Of a DNA stretch of 64,000 nt, positions 1 through 9,001 are shown in pieces. The stretch comes from Hyphomicrobiales bacterium (GTDB taxonomy: Bacteria > Pseudomonadota > Alphaproteobacteria > Rhizobiales > Beijerinckiaceae). The translations under genes and the position numbers were made by a program. Location: positions 1-64,000 of the forward strand of contig JAIXTP010000014.1 of the NCBI GenBank assembly GCA_027483895.1, written 5' to 3'. The notes beneath the pieces were generated by a model. It did no database searches, had not been told where the DNA came from, and saw nothing but the letters and a program-made list of their open reading frames with translations. Within the stretch, counting starts at the first letter, position 1, and every line of letters starts with the position of its first letter.

Positions 1-312
1 AAGGCCGCCAAGGGCTTTTACGGTCGCCGCAAGAATACGATCCGCGCCGCGAAGGCGGCCGTCGATCGCGCGATGCAGTATGCGACGCGCGACCGCCGCG
101 TGAAGAAGCGCACGATCCGCGCTCTTTGGATCCAGCGCCTGAACGCCGCCGTGCGCGAGCACGGCATGGTCTATTCGCGCTTCATCGACGGCCTGAACAA
201 GGCCGGCATCACGGTCGACCGCAAGGTTCTCTCGGACCTCGCGATCACCCAGCCGGAGGCCTTCGCGGCCCTCGTCGAGAAGGCCAAGGCCCACGCTTCG
301 GCCGCCGCCTGA
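1..312 (+). CDS. rplT: 50S ribosomal protein L20 (3' part)
   Basis: The frame is open from base 1, so the gene starts before the window; 103 codons plus stop are visible. Residues such as [34 protein letters not shown] and the C-terminal [14 protein letters not shown] stretch are characteristic of L20, a basic protein that binds 23S rRNA early in large-subunit assembly. The start codon and the usual upstream infC-rpmI genes lie outside the window. It is followed 25 bases later by a strong intrinsic terminator, so it is probably the last gene of the infC-rpmI-rplT operon and is transcribed apart from pheS. Confidence 0.97.
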   Translation, partial: KAAKGFYGRRKNTIRAAKAAVDRAMQYATRDRRVKKRTIRALWIQRLNAAVREHGMVYSRFIDGLNKAGITVDRKVLSDLAITQPEAFAALVEKAKAHASAAA

Positions 313-336
313 GCGAAAGCGCAGTTTCGATCGAGA

Positions 337-362
337 AAGGCCCGCCGCAAGGCGGGCCTTTT
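337..362 (+). terminator. Intrinsic terminator of rplT operon
   Basis: A perfect 10-bp stem (AAGGCCCGCC / GGCGGGCCTT) with a GCAA tetraloop runs straight into a short T run. It lies 25 bases after the rplT stop. Confidence 0.9.
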
Positions 363-392
363 GCGTTTCGGAGGGCGCGTTCACGATCTGCC

Positions 393-1026
393 TCATGGTG
401 AGGAGGGCGCGTGAGCGCCCGTCTCGAACCATGGCTTCGGTCGGTGCCGGCATCCTTCGAGACGCGCCCAGCGGGCGCTCCTCAGATGAGGTCTCTTCCC
501 AAGGCTTGAAGTGTCATCCCGGCCGCAGCGCAGCGGAGAGCCGGGATCCAGGGGCCCGTTACCCGCTCGGCGCTCGGCGTTTTTCTGGGTCCCGGGTCGG
601 CTCCGCCGCCCGGGATGACACGGGAGGTAGAGAGGGGCCTCGCGCACGCTTTCCGTCATTGCGAGGAGTGCAGCGACGAAGCAATCCGGTGGTGGGGGAT
701 GCGCGCGGTACCGGCATCGAGGGCACCGCCCGGCATCCACTGGATTGCTTCGCTTCGCTCGCAATGACGGGTTGAAGCCCGACGGTGTCATCCCGGCCGC
801 AGCGCAGCGGAGAGCCGGGATCCAGGGGGCTGTCACCCGCTCGGCGCTCGGCCTTTTTCTGGATCCCGGGTCGGCTTTGCCGCCCGGGATGACAGGGGAG
901 CGCGGGAGGGGCGCCGCGCACCCTTTCTGTCATTGCGAGGAGCGCAGCGACGAAGCAATCCAGTGGTGGGGCGTGGAGCGCTGTGCCTGCCGTTTTTCTG
1001 GATTGCTTCGCTTCGCTCGCAATGAC
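393..1026. repeat. Tandem block of five paired inverted repeats (C-A-B-A-B)
   Basis: This gap between rplT and pheS is filled with repeat units, each made of two inverted arms around a variable spacer. Unit C (393-491) has arms beginning TCATGGTGAGGAGGGCGC and ending GCTCCTCAGATGAGG. Units A (512-620 and 786-894) have outer ends GTCATCCCGG and CCGGGATGAC. Units B (655-768 and 929-1026) have outer ends GTCATTGCGAG and CTCGCAATGAC. The same families recur at five other places in the window. Open frames running through here are repeat-encoded noise. The last ~155 bases before pheS (1027-1183) carry no repeat and no promoter I can call with confidence. Confidence 0.9.
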
Positions 1027-1183
1027 GGGAGAGGCAGGAAGCGGCGAGATGCTTGCAGTACGGGGCCGGCCGTGCCCCGCCCCTCCGCCCCGGCGACCCG
1101 CTTTCTCTCGACACGCTCCCTTGCGCGTGGCAAAAGCCGCGCCGACGTTCCGCGCGCGCACGCGCGCCCCGCTCAACGGTTCC

Positions 1184-2269
1184 ATGATGTCCGATTTCGC
1201 CGCCCTCGAAGCCGAACTCCTGTCCGCCGTCGCGGCCGCCTCCGACGAGGCCGCGCTCGAAGCCGTCCGCATCGCGGCGCTCGGCAAGGCGGGCTCCGTC
1301 TCGGCGCTCCTCAAGACCCTCGGCTCCATGACGCCGGACGAGCGCAAGGAAAAGGGGCCGCTCATCAACGGCCTGCGCGACCGCGTCACCGTCGCGCTCG
1401 GCGAAAAGCGCACGGCGCTGAAGGATGCGGCACTCGATGCGCGGCTCGCGGCCGAACGCGTGGACGTGACCCTGCCGGTGCGGCCCTCCGACAACGCCCG
1501 CGGCCGGATCCATCCGATCAGCCAGGTGATCGAAGAACTCACCGCGATCTTCGCCGACATGGGCTTCGCCGTCGCCGAAGGCCCGGACGTCGAGACCGAC
1601 TTCTACAATTTCACGGCGCTGAACTTCCCCGTGGGCCATCCCGCCCGCGAGATGCACGACACCTTCTTCTTCAACCCGGATGCCACGGGCGAGCGGAAGC
1701 TCCTGCGCACGCATACGAGCCCGGTGCAGGTCCGCACGATGATGTCGCAGAAGCCGCCGGTGCGGGTCATCTGCCCCGGCCGGACCTATCGCTGCGACTC
1801 CGACCAGACGCATACGCCGATGTTCCATCAGGTCGAGGGCCTCGTCATCGACAAGGGCTCGCATATGGGCCACCTGAAATGGATCCTCGAAGAGTTCTGC
1901 AAGGCCTTCTTCGAGGTCTCGGACGTGAAGATGCGCTTCCGCCCCTCCTTCTTCCCCTTCACGGAACCGTCGGCGGAAGTGGACATCCAGTGCTCGCGCA
2001 AGGGCGGCGAGATCCGCTTCGGCGAGGGCAACGACTGGCTGGAGATCCTCGGCTGCGGAATGGTGCATCCGAACGTCATCCGCAATTGCGGGCTCGATCC
2101 CGACGAGTATCAGGGCTTCGCCTGGGGCATGGGCATCGACCGCATCGCGATGCTGAAATACGGCATGCCGGACCTGCGGCCCTTTTTCGAGGCCGACATG
2201 CGCTGGCTCTCCCATTACGGCTTCCGTCCCCTCGACCTGCCCACGCTGGCGGGCGGCCTGAGCGCGTAA
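1184..2269 (+). CDS. pheS: Phenylalanine--tRNA ligase alpha subunit
   Basis: Catalytic subunit of the (alpha-beta)2 class II synthetase that charges tRNA-Phe. The 361-residue frame has the N-terminal coiled-coil arm (about 1-90), class II motif 2 around residues 193-206 ([14 protein letters not shown]) and motif 3 around 312-326 ([14 protein letters not shown]). I place the start at ATG 1184; ATG 1187 is equally possible, and upstream in-frame starts lie inside repeat DNA. No clear ribosome-binding site precedes it. pheT follows after 10 bases, so the two subunits are co-transcribed. I saw no T-box or Phe-leader attenuator upstream. Confidence 0.96.
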   Translation: MMSDFAALEAELLSAVAAASDEAALEAVRIAALGKAGSVSALLKTLGSMTPDERKEKGPLINGLRDRVTVALGEKRTALKDAALDARLAAERVDVTLPVRPSDNARGRIHPISQVIEELTAIFADMGFAVAEGPDVETDFYNFTALNFPVGHPAREMHDTFFFNPDATGERKLLRTHTSPVQVRTMMSQKPPVRVICPGRTYRCDSDQTHTPMFHQVEGLVIDKGSHMGHLKWILEEFCKAFFEVSDVKMRFRPSFFPFTEPSAEVDIQCSRKGGEIRFGEGNDWLEILGCGMVHPNVIRNCGLDPDEYQGFAWGMGIDRIAMLKYGMPDLRPFFEADMRWLSHYGFRPLDLPTLAGGLSA

Positions 2270-2279
2270 GGAGGCGACC

Positions 2280-4706
2280 ATGAAATTCACTCTCTCCTGG
2301 CTCAAGGACCACCTCGACACGACGGCCTCGCTCGACGAGATCGTGGACGCGCTGACCCGCGTCGGGCTCGAAGTGGAAGGCGTCGAGGATCCGGCCAAGG
2401 CGCTGGCGCCCTACATCACCGCCTATGTGATCTCCGCCGAGCAGCACCCGAACGCCGACCGCCTGCGCGTCTGCATGGTCGATACCGGCGACGGAAAGCC
2501 CGTGCAGGTCGTCTGTGGCGCGCCGAACGCGCGCACCGGCATGAAGAGCGTGTTCTCGCCGCCCGGCACCTTCATCCCGGGCAAGAACATCACGATCTCG
2601 GTGGGCGTCGTGCGCGGCGTCGAAAGTGCCGGCATGCTGTGCTCGGCCTTCGAACTGGGCCTCAGCGAGGACCATGAGGGCATCATCGAACTGCCGGCCG
2701 ATGCGCCGGTGGGCCGCCGCTATGTCGATTACGCCGATCTCGACGATCCGGTGATCGACGTGGCCGTGACGCCGAACCGCCCCGACGCGCTCGGCATCCG
2801 CGGCATCGCGCGCGATCTCGCGGCCGCGGGCCTCGGCACGCTGAAGGCCGACGCCGCGAGCGCGCCCGTCGCCGGCACCGGCGAGTGCCCGGTGGCGGTG
2901 ACGCTCGATTTCGCGGTCGACGACCGGCATCTCTGCCCGGCCTTCGCGCTGCGCCTCGTGCGCGGCGTCAAGAACGGCCCGAGCCCGGACTGGATGCAGC
3001 GCCGGCTGAAGGCGATCGGCCTGCGGCCGATCAATGCGCTGGTCGACATCACGAACTACATCACCTTCGACCGCGGCCGGCCGCTGCACGTCTTCGACGC
3101 GAAGAAGGTGAAGGGCGCGCTGACCGTGCGCCGCGCGAAGGACGGCGAGGAGGTGCTCGCGCTCGACGGCAAGACCTACCGGCTGGAGAACGGCACGGTG
3201 GTGATCGCCGACGAGAACGGCGTGGAGAGCATCGCCGGCATCATGGGCGGCGAGCATTCCGGCTGCGACGAGACCACGACGGACGTGCTCATCGAATCCG
3301 CGCTGTGGGATCCGCTGAACATCGCCCGCTCCGGCCGCGGCCTCGGCATCAACACCGATGCGCGCTACCGTTTCGAGCGCGGCGTGGACCCGGGCTTCTG
3401 CCTGCCCGGCATCGAACTGGCGACGCGGATGGTGATCGACCTCTGCGGCGGTACGCCGACCGGTACGCATCTCGCGGGCGCGGTTCCGGTCCCCGCCAAG
3501 ACGGTCGCCTTCCCCTTCGCGGAAGTGAAGCGCCTCACCGGCATCGAAGTGCCCGAGGCGGAGATGCGCCGCACGCTCGATGCGCTCGGCTTTGCCGTGC
3601 ACGGCACGGGCGCGACCGTCGAGGTGAAGGTGCCGAGCTGGCGCCCCGACGTGGAAGGCAAGGCGGATCTCGTCGAGGAGGTGGTGCGCATCGCCGGCAT
3701 CGACCGCGTGACCTCGACGCCGTTCCTGCGCGAGCCGCAGAAGGTGGCGACGCCCGTGCTCACGCTGATCCAGAAGCGCACCCGCGCGGCCAAGCGCGCG
3801 CTCGCCGCGCGCGGTCTCGTCGAGGCGGTCACCTGGTCCTTCATCGGCAAGGCGGAAGCCGAGATGTTCGGCGGCGGCAAGCCGGAGCTGGCGCTCGCCA
3901 ACCCGATCGCGGTGGATCTCTCCGACATGCGGCCGAGCCTGCTGCCGGGCCTGATCAAGGCCGCGCAGCGCAATGCCGACCGCGGCTTCGGCGATGCGGC
4001 GCTGTTCGAAGTGGGCCAGGTCTTCGCGGGCGACGCGCCCGAGGACCAGAGCATCGCCGCCACCGCGGTGCGCCGCGCCTTCGCGCGGCCTGAAGGGGCC
4101 GGCCGCTTCTGGGGCGAGGCGAACGAGACGGTCGACGCCTTCGCAGCCAAGGCCGACGCCTATGCGCTGCTCGAAGCGCTGGGCGTTCCGACCGGCGGAT
4201 TGCAGGTGGTGCCGGGCGGCCCCGCCTGGTTCCATCCCGGCCGCTCCGCGACGCTGCAATTCGGCCCGAAGATGATCGTGGGTCATTTCGGCGAGCTGCA
4301 TCCGCGCACGCTGGAAGCGCTCGACGCCAAGGGTCCCATGGTCGCGATCGAGATCGTGCTCGACCGTCTGCCGCCGCCCAAGGCCAAGCCGACCAAGGTG
4401 AAGCCGAAGCTCGAGCTTTCGGATTTCCAGCCGGTGGAACGCGACTTCGCCTTCGTCGTGGACGAGGCGGTGCCCGCGGCCGACCTGTTGAAGGCCGTGC
4501 AGGCCGCGGAACGCGCTCTGCTCGCGGACGTCGTGATCTTCGACGTCTATCGGGGCACGGGCATACCCGAGGGCAAGAAGTCGGTCGCGCTGTCGGTCAC
4601 GCTGCAGCCGGTCGAGAAGACGCTCACAGACGCCGAGATCGAAGCGGTCGCCGCGCGCATCGTCGCCGAGGCGGCCAAGAAGACCGGCGCGACGCTGCGC
4701 GGGTGA
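2280..4706 (+). CDS. pheT: Phenylalanine--tRNA ligase beta subunit
   Basis: Non-catalytic and editing subunit of PheRS, 808 residues, normal length for the bacterial form. It begins [20 protein letters not shown], followed by an OB-fold tRNA-binding domain at about 39-150, the B3/B4 editing core at roughly 200-400, a B5 domain and a C-terminal FDX-ACB anticodon-binding domain at about 714-807 ([18 protein letters not shown]). AGGAGGCGACC immediately before the ATG is a good ribosome-binding site. It is the second gene of a pheST operon, and mmcB follows 43 bases later on the same strand. Confidence 0.97.
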   Translation: MKFTLSWLKDHLDTTASLDEIVDALTRVGLEVEGVEDPAKALAPYITAYVISAEQHPNADRLRVCMVDTGDGKPVQVVCGAPNARTGMKSVFSPPGTFIPGKNITISVGVVRGVESAGMLCSAFELGLSEDHEGIIELPADAPVGRRYVDYADLDDPVIDVAVTPNRPDALGIRGIARDLAAAGLGTLKADAASAPVAGTGECPVAVTLDFAVDDRHLCPAFALRLVRGVKNGPSPDWMQRRLKAIGLRPINALVDITNYITFDRGRPLHVFDAKKVKGALTVRRAKDGEEVLALDGKTYRLENGTVVIADENGVESIAGIMGGEHSGCDETTTDVLIESALWDPLNIARSGRGLGINTDARYRFERGVDPGFCLPGIELATRMVIDLCGGTPTGTHLAGAVPVPAKTVAFPFAEVKRLTGIEVPEAEMRRTLDALGFAVHGTGATVEVKVPSWRPDVEGKADLVEEVVRIAGIDRVTSTPFLREPQKVATPVLTLIQKRTRAAKRALAARGLVEAVTWSFIGKAEAEMFGGGKPELALANPIAVDLSDMRPSLLPGLIKAAQRNADRGFGDAALFEVGQVFAGDAPEDQSIAATAVRRAFARPEGAGRFWGEANETVDAFAAKADAYALLEALGVPTGGLQVVPGGPAWFHPGRSATLQFGPKMIVGHFGELHPRTLEALDAKGPMVAIEIVLDRLPPPKAKPTKVKPKLELSDFQPVERDFAFVVDEAVPAADLLKAVQAAERALLADVVIFDVYRGTGIPEGKKSVALSVTLQPVEKTLTDAEIEAVAARIVAEAAKKTGATLRG

Positions 4707-4749
4707 GCCGACGCTCCCGTCGGGGGCGTTCAGGGAAGAAGGCGCGGCC

Positions 4750-5229
4750 ATGAGTGCCGACGAGGATCTCGTCCTGCCGCCGGACGGCCGCCAATCGGCG
4801 ACCGCCTCGGCGGTCGCGCGCGGCGCGCGGCGGATGCTGTCGGGCTTGGGCTATTCGACGATCACCGAGCTCGTGCTCGCCTCCGGTCGCCGTGCGGATC
4901 TCGTGGCGGTGGGCGCGGACGGCACGATCCTGATCGTCGAGATCAAGTCGAGCATCGAGGATTTCCGCGTCGACGTGAAATGGCCGGAATACCGCGCGTT
5001 CTGCGACCGGCTGTTCTTCGCGATTCCCGAGACGGTCCCGGTCGAGATCATGCCCGACGATGCGGGGCTGATCCTGGCCGACGCCTATGGCGCGATGCTG
5101 CTGCGCGAGGCGCCCGAGCACCGGCTCGCGGCCGCGGCGCGCAAGGCGCTGCTGCTCCGCTTCGCCCGCGCCGCCGCCGACCGCCTCCACCGCCTCGCGG
5201 ACCCGGAGGCCGGCGCCGGGCCGCTGTGA
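4750..5229 (+). CDS. mmcB: MmcB-family DNA repair protein
   Basis: A 159-residue protein with a PD-(D/E)xK-like core: D50 in GRRADLVAV, then E64 and K66 in ILIVEIKSS, then the conserved VKWPEYRAFCDRLFFAIP stretch. This matches the MmcB family (formerly DUF1052) of Alphaproteobacteria, which in Caulobacter is a DNA-damage-linked putative endonuclease. The nuclease assignment rests on the motif, not on a known activity for this protein. It follows pheT with a 43-base gap and may be read through from it. I did not recognise a LexA box in that gap. Confidence 0.85.
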   Translation: MSADEDLVLPPDGRQSATASAVARGARRMLSGLGYSTITELVLASGRRADLVAVGADGTILIVEIKSSIEDFRVDVKWPEYRAFCDRLFFAIPETVPVEIMPDDAGLILADAYGAMLLREAPEHRLAAAARKALLLRFARAAADRLHRLADPEAGAGPL

Positions 5230-5246
5230 TCCGAAAAGCCCCGACG

Positions 5247-5474
5247 TGTCATCCCGGGCGGCGGAGCCGACCCGGGATCCAAACAGGGGCGTGCGTCGAG
5301 CGGCTTCGTCATTCCCCGGATCCCGGCTCTCCGCTTCGCTGCGGCCGGGATGACACGTCGAGGCTGACCCGCACCGTCATTGCGAGCGCAGCGAAGCAAT
5401 CCGGAGGGACCGTCGGCACCGGGCTCTATGCCCGACGTCGTGGATTGCTTCGTCGCTGCGCTCCTCGCAATGAC
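5247..5474. repeat. Paired inverted repeats, units A and B, between convergent genes
   Basis: Unit A (5247-5355) is present in flipped orientation relative to the copies near pheS: the arm with GGCGGCGGAGCCGACC comes first. Unit B is 5376-5474, outer ends GTCATTGCGAG and GCAATGAC. The block occupies the whole gap between mmcB and the convergent hydrolase gene, where its long stems could also act as a bidirectional transcription stop. Inference only: there is no T run. Confidence 0.88.
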
Positions 5475-5488
5475 GGGGAGTGCAGCCC

Positions 5489-6286
5489 TCAGGGGTGCCG
5501 GGCGAGCCAGTCGGCGAGGACACGCATGGCCTTTTCGGCTTCTTCCATCAGGAAGAAATGGCTGCTCTCCTCGAACCAGACCGTCTCGGCCGAGGGGAGG
5601 GCCTGCTGCATCCAGCCGGTCGAGGTCGGCGAACAGATCGGGTCGAGCCGCCCGGCCATGATCAGCACGGGGCAGCGGATACGGCCGATCTCGTCCATCG
5701 TGTCGGCGGCCAGCACCGCGTTGTTCAAGTTCACGTAAGAGCGCTTGTCGCGGCTCTCGTCGCCGATCAGCCCCTCGATCCGGGCCATGACCTCGGGATG
5801 CGTGTTGAAATAGGCGTTCGAAACGAAGGTCGGGGAAAACAGCTTCGCCCAATCCGCCCATTTCCCGCCGCGCGCCACGAAGTCCCGCATGCTTTCCAGC
5901 CAGCGCCGGCCCACCGGATCGAGCCGCGCGAAGGATGCGGCCATCACCAGCGAGCGGACGCGGTCCGGCGCCGTCAGCGCCATGCGCTGGGCGATCGCGC
6001 CGCCCATGGACCGGCCGACCACATGCGCGTTCTCGACCCCGAGCGCATCCATGAAGCGCAGCACGTCCTCGGCCATCTCCTGCATGGAGGTGGGGCTTTC
6101 CACGGCGGAGGTCAGGCCCGAGCCGGGATTGTCGAAGGCGATGACGCGATGGCGCGACTTGAATTCCGCGATCTGCGGCAGCCAAGCCTTGTGGTCGCCG
6201 GCGAGGCCATGGATCAGCAGCAGCGGCGTGCCCGATCCCTCTTCGACATAATTGATCTTCCAGCGTCCGGCATCGACGACGGGCAT
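5489..6286 (-). CDS. Alpha/beta-fold hydrolase
   Basis: 265 residues. The fold signature is clear: LLLIHGLAGDHKAW (oxyanion-hole HG at about residues 26-27), nucleophile elbow GRSMGG with Ser93, a GRLDPIC acid turn and a C-terminal SSHFFLMEE histidine. The layout resembles carboxylesterases, 3-oxoadipate enol-lactonases and haloperoxidase-like hydrolases; the substrate cannot be told. I chose ATG 6286 because GGAGGAAGCCGCTC lies just before it; the frame extends 50 codons further upstream without a plausible site. No catabolic genes lie nearby. Confidence 0.85.
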   Translation of the reverse strand: MPVVDAGRWKINYVEEGSGTPLLLIHGLAGDHKAWLPQIAEFKSRHRVIAFDNPGSGLTSAVESPTSMQEMAEDVLRFMDALGVENAHVVGRSMGGAIAQRMALTAPDRVRSLVMAASFARLDPVGRRWLESMRDFVARGGKWADWAKLFSPTFVSNAYFNTHPEVMARIEGLIGDESRDKRSYVNLNNAVLAADTMDEIGRIRCPVLIMAGRLDPICSPTSTGWMQQALPSAETVWFEESSHFFLMEEAEKAMRVLADWLARHP

Positions 6287-6450
6287 GAGCGGCTTCCTCC
6301 TGCGCACGGACCATTGCGCGTTTTCGTTGATGCGGCCCGCGGCGCCATTGAGCCCCGCCCGTCGTCCCCCCGCAAGGGGAGGTCCGTGCATATCCGGCTT
6401 GCGATGCAACCGCCCGGTTCCTATGTCGGGCTGCAAGCGGGAGCCCGACC

Positions 6451-7152
6451 ATGATCATCAAAGCCGCCCTGCGCGCCCTCGCGCAGATCTTCTCGCCGCC
6501 GTTCCGCAAGGTGCTGTGGCGTTCGCTGGGGCTGACGCTGGTTCTGCTGCTGCTCGTCTGGGCGGGGCTGACGCGCCTCTTCGCCTGGTGGCTCGACGGC
6601 TCCCAGCTCGTCGCGTCCTATTCCTGGGTCGAGGTCTATGCCGTGTTTCTGGCGGGCTTCGGGCTGGTCTTCGGCCTCGCCTATCTCATCCCGCCGGTCT
6701 CGATGCTGGTCGCGAGCTTCTTTCTGGACGACGTGGCCGAGCGGATCGAGCGCGCCGACTATCCCGCCGACGCGCCGGGCCGGGCCCTGCCGGTCGCGAC
6801 CGCGGTTCTCGAAGGCGCACGGTTCGGCGCGCTGACGCTGGGCGTGAACCTCGTCGCGCTGCTGCTGCTGTTCGTGCCGGTGGTGAACCTGTTCGCCTTC
6901 TTCGCGGCCAATTCCTGGCTCTTCGGGCGCGAATATTTCGCGCTCGCCTCGGGCCGCTTCCGCTCGCCCGCGGAGGTGAAGGCGCTGCGCGAGCGCCATT
7001 CGGGCACCGTGACCCTGGCGGGACTGCTGATGGCGGGCTTCGTGGCCGTGCCGATCCTGAACCTGTTCACGCCGCTCTTCGGGACCGCGTTGATGGTCCA
7101 CGTGAACAAGGCGATCGAGCAGCGCGAACGCGCGGCCGGCTTCAGGGCCTGA
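6451..7152 (+). CDS. EI24/CysZ-like membrane protein
   Basis: 233 residues with four or more hydrophobic segments (about 25-45, 65-90, 128-158 and 186-210) and the layout of the EI24 domain, often annotated as a sulfate-transporter-like (CysZ) protein. Family members in alphaproteobacteria are mostly uncharacterised, and sulfate transport should not be assumed. The ATG at 6451 is preceded by GCGGGAGCCCGACC. It converges with the NDUFA9-like gene, leaving 12 bases between the stops. Confidence 0.75.
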   Translation: MIIKAALRALAQIFSPPFRKVLWRSLGLTLVLLLLVWAGLTRLFAWWLDGSQLVASYSWVEVYAVFLAGFGLVFGLAYLIPPVSMLVASFFLDDVAERIERADYPADAPGRALPVATAVLEGARFGALTLGVNLVALLLLFVPVVNLFAFFAANSWLFGREYFALASGRFRSPAEVKALRERHSGTVTLAGLLMAGFVAVPILNLFTPLFGTALMVHVNKAIEQRERAAGFRA

Positions 7153-7164
7153 CCGCGCCCCGGA

Positions 7165-8163
7165 TCAGGCGTATTTGCCGCTCGTGAACTGGCCGCCCTT
7201 GCGGTAGCGGTAGAGATAGGACGGCACCACGGCCTCGACCGTCTCGCCGCGGATGCCGAGGCCTTCGAGCGTGCGACCGTCCTGGATGGCGCGTTCGGAA
7301 ACCACGTTGTCCTTCTCGAGCAGCGTCACCTGATCGCGGGTGAGCATGAACTCGTCGGGCAGGAGCCCGAAGGTCGCCGAATTCAGGAATTCCATGACGC
7401 CGGCCTGCAGGCGCGCCGCCGCGAAGGGCAGCGGGGCGAGGACGGCCTTGCGGTCCGTCTCGCGCAGCACGATGCGCACGAGCTCCTCGAAGGTCTTCAC
7501 CTCGGGGCCGCCGAGTTCATAGACCTTGCCCGGCGCGATCGAGCCCTCGACCGCCCGCGCGATCACCTCGGCGACGTCGCCGACGAAGACGGGCTGGAAG
7601 CGCGTGGTGCCGCCCCCGACGAGCGGAATCACCGGCAGCATGGTCGCCAACGACGCGAAGCGGTTGAAGAAGCCGTCCTCGGGGCCGAACACGATGGAGG
7701 GGCGGATGATCACGGCCCCGGGCACCGCCGCGCGGGCCGCGGCCTCGCCGGCCGCCTTGGAACGCGCATAGGCGCTTTCCGAATCGGGGTCGGCGCCGAT
7801 CGCCGACATCTGCACCAGCGTGCCGATCCCCGCGGCGCGGGTCGCCTCCGCCACGGCGCGGGCGCCGTTCGCCTGCACCGAATCGAAGCTCTGCTTGCCG
7901 GTTTCGGCGAGGATGCCGACCAGGTTCACGACCGCATCCGCACCCGCGACGGCGTGGGCGACGGATTCGGGATAGCGAAGATTGGCCTGAACGGGATGGA
8001 TCTGGCCGACATTGCCGAGAGGCTGAAGGAACAGCGCCAGATCGGGGCGCCGGACCGCTACGCGGACGCGCCAGCCGCGGCGCGCGAGCGCCCTGACCAC
8101 GTGCCGGCCGATGAAGCCGGAACCGCCGAAGACCGTGACCAGACGGCCGGATGACGCAACCAT
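7165..8163 (-). CDS. Complex I NDUFA9-subunit-family protein (atypical SDR)
   Basis: 332 residues of extended short-chain dehydrogenase fold. The nucleotide-binding turn VFGGSGFIGRH is near residues 10-21, a YARSK motif stands where YxxxK is expected, and the C-terminal part (TRDQVTLLEKDNVVSE) is typical of the bacterial relatives of mitochondrial NDUFA9. In alphaproteobacteria these proteins are thought to associate with or assist NADH:quinone oxidoreductase; the exact role is not settled. The start at 8163 is the first residue of a short leader (MVASSGRLVTVFGG). No nuo genes are in the window. Confidence 0.85.
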   Translation of the reverse strand: MVASSGRLVTVFGGSGFIGRHVVRALARRGWRVRVAVRRPDLALFLQPLGNVGQIHPVQANLRYPESVAHAVAGADAVVNLVGILAETGKQSFDSVQANGARAVAEATRAAGIGTLVQMSAIGADPDSESAYARSKAAGEAAARAAVPGAVIIRPSIVFGPEDGFFNRFASLATMLPVIPLVGGGTTRFQPVFVGDVAEVIARAVEGSIAPGKVYELGGPEVKTFEELVRIVLRETDRKAVLAPLPFAAARLQAGVMEFLNSATFGLLPDEFMLTRDQVTLLEKDNVVSERAIQDGRTLEGLGIRGETVEAVVPSYLYRYRKGGQFTSGKYA

Positions 8164-8200
8164 GGCTGCCCTCCCCCGAGAACCTCGGGAAGGGTCTTAG

Positions 8201-8560
8201 TCAATGAAAACGGCCGTGTACAGGGGACGAACGTCGCGTCGCGCGGACGGGAACCGGCACAAGAACGGCGGAGCGTTCATGATGGCCGCCGTCATGGTCG
8301 TCGTCGTCGTTGCGCATCATCATGATGGCGGTGCCCGCCACCACGCTGCCGCAGGTGACCATGAAGCCGCCCGCCAGCAGGATGAAGGCGATCATGCCCG
8401 TATCCGAGCCGCGGATCAGCGCGCCGATGCCGTCGACGTCGAGAACGGTGAGGCCGATCGCGAAGGCGAGGCCGAGCAGGGCGCCGCAGCCCGCCTGCAC
8501 GAGAAGCATCCGCAACGGCGAGCCGGGCGGTTCGGTCGGGGGAAGGATCGTACGGGCCAT
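8201..8560 (-). CDS. Small two-helix membrane protein, unknown
   Basis: 119 residues. Two hydrophobic stretches at about 18-42 (MLLVQAGCGALLGLAFAIGL) and 54-80 (TGMIAFILLAGGFMVTCG) are followed by an Asp/His-rich tail (RNDDDDHDGGHHE) and an Arg-rich end. I do not recognise a family; the Asp/His run could bind metal, but that is inference. ATG 8560 is supported by CGGAGGGCGTG directly upstream. It ends 37 bases before the start of the NDUFA9-like gene on the same strand, so the two are probably co-transcribed. Confidence 0.65.
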   Translation of the reverse strand: MARTILPPTEPPGSPLRMLLVQAGCGALLGLAFAIGLTVLDVDGIGALIRGSDTGMIAFILLAGGFMVTCGSVVAGTAIMMMRNDDDDHDGGHHERSAVLVPVPVRATRRSSPVHGRFH

Positions 8561-8699
8561 CACGCCCTCCGATTGACGCTGGAGACAAGGATGGAGCCGA
8601 GGAGCCGTCCTCGCAAGTCCCCGCACGACCCGAAAACGGCACGACGGCGTTCGACGCCGATTGACAACGCCGGCCCCGAACCCCTAAGAGACGCGCCGG

Positions 8700-8784
8700 G
8701 CCCAGGTGGCGGAATTGGTAGACGCGCTGGTTTCAGGTACCAGTGGGTAACACCGTGGAGGTTCGAGTCCTCTCCTGGGCACCA
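8700..8784 (+). tRNA. tRNA-Leu (CAG)
   Basis: An 85-nt class II tRNA. Acceptor GCCCAGG pairs with the 3' CCTGGGC, and the CCA end is encoded at 8782-8784. The anticodon stem CTGGT/ACCAG encloses the loop TTCAGGT, giving anticodon CAG for CUG codons, the dominant leucine codon in this genome. There is a long variable arm (GTGGGTAACACCGTG) and a normal T arm (GGTTCGAGTCC). Confidence 0.97.
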
Positions 8785-9001
8785 AACCCGACCGGATCGG
8801 TCGGGTTCCCGATGGAAGCGGTTTTCGCACCCGCTTCGCGACGCTCCACGAAGACGTCGAAATTCAGCTGACTCCATCGCTTCGGGCGTTTTCGCGTCGG
8901 TTGCGCGTTTCCGTCGATTTTTATGCTTTCCGGAGGCGGGTCGTTCATCTGCAATCGGTAGATTGCTTTCGTTCGAACGCGTTCTTCCGGGTGTTTCTTT
9001 A

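Noticed and set aside
393..836. Open frames within the repeat block, both strands
   Set aside because: Encoded by repeat arms; the same peptide fragments (for example [12 protein letters not shown]) recur at every repeat block.
393..1026. CRISPR array
   Set aside because: Units are inverted-arm pairs of about 100 bases from three different families, not short direct repeats with regular spacers, and no cas gene is present.
1027..1183. T-box or Phe attenuator before pheS
   Set aside because: No T-box sequence, leader peptide rich in Phe or terminator/antiterminator pair is visible.
2076..4751. Open frame of 891 codons antisense to pheT
   Set aside because: Shadow of pheT, same reason; low complexity and no start signal.
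5489..6436. Longer form of the alpha/beta hydrolase
   Set aside because: The 50 extra N-terminal residues are low complexity and the GGAGGA site fits the start at 6286.
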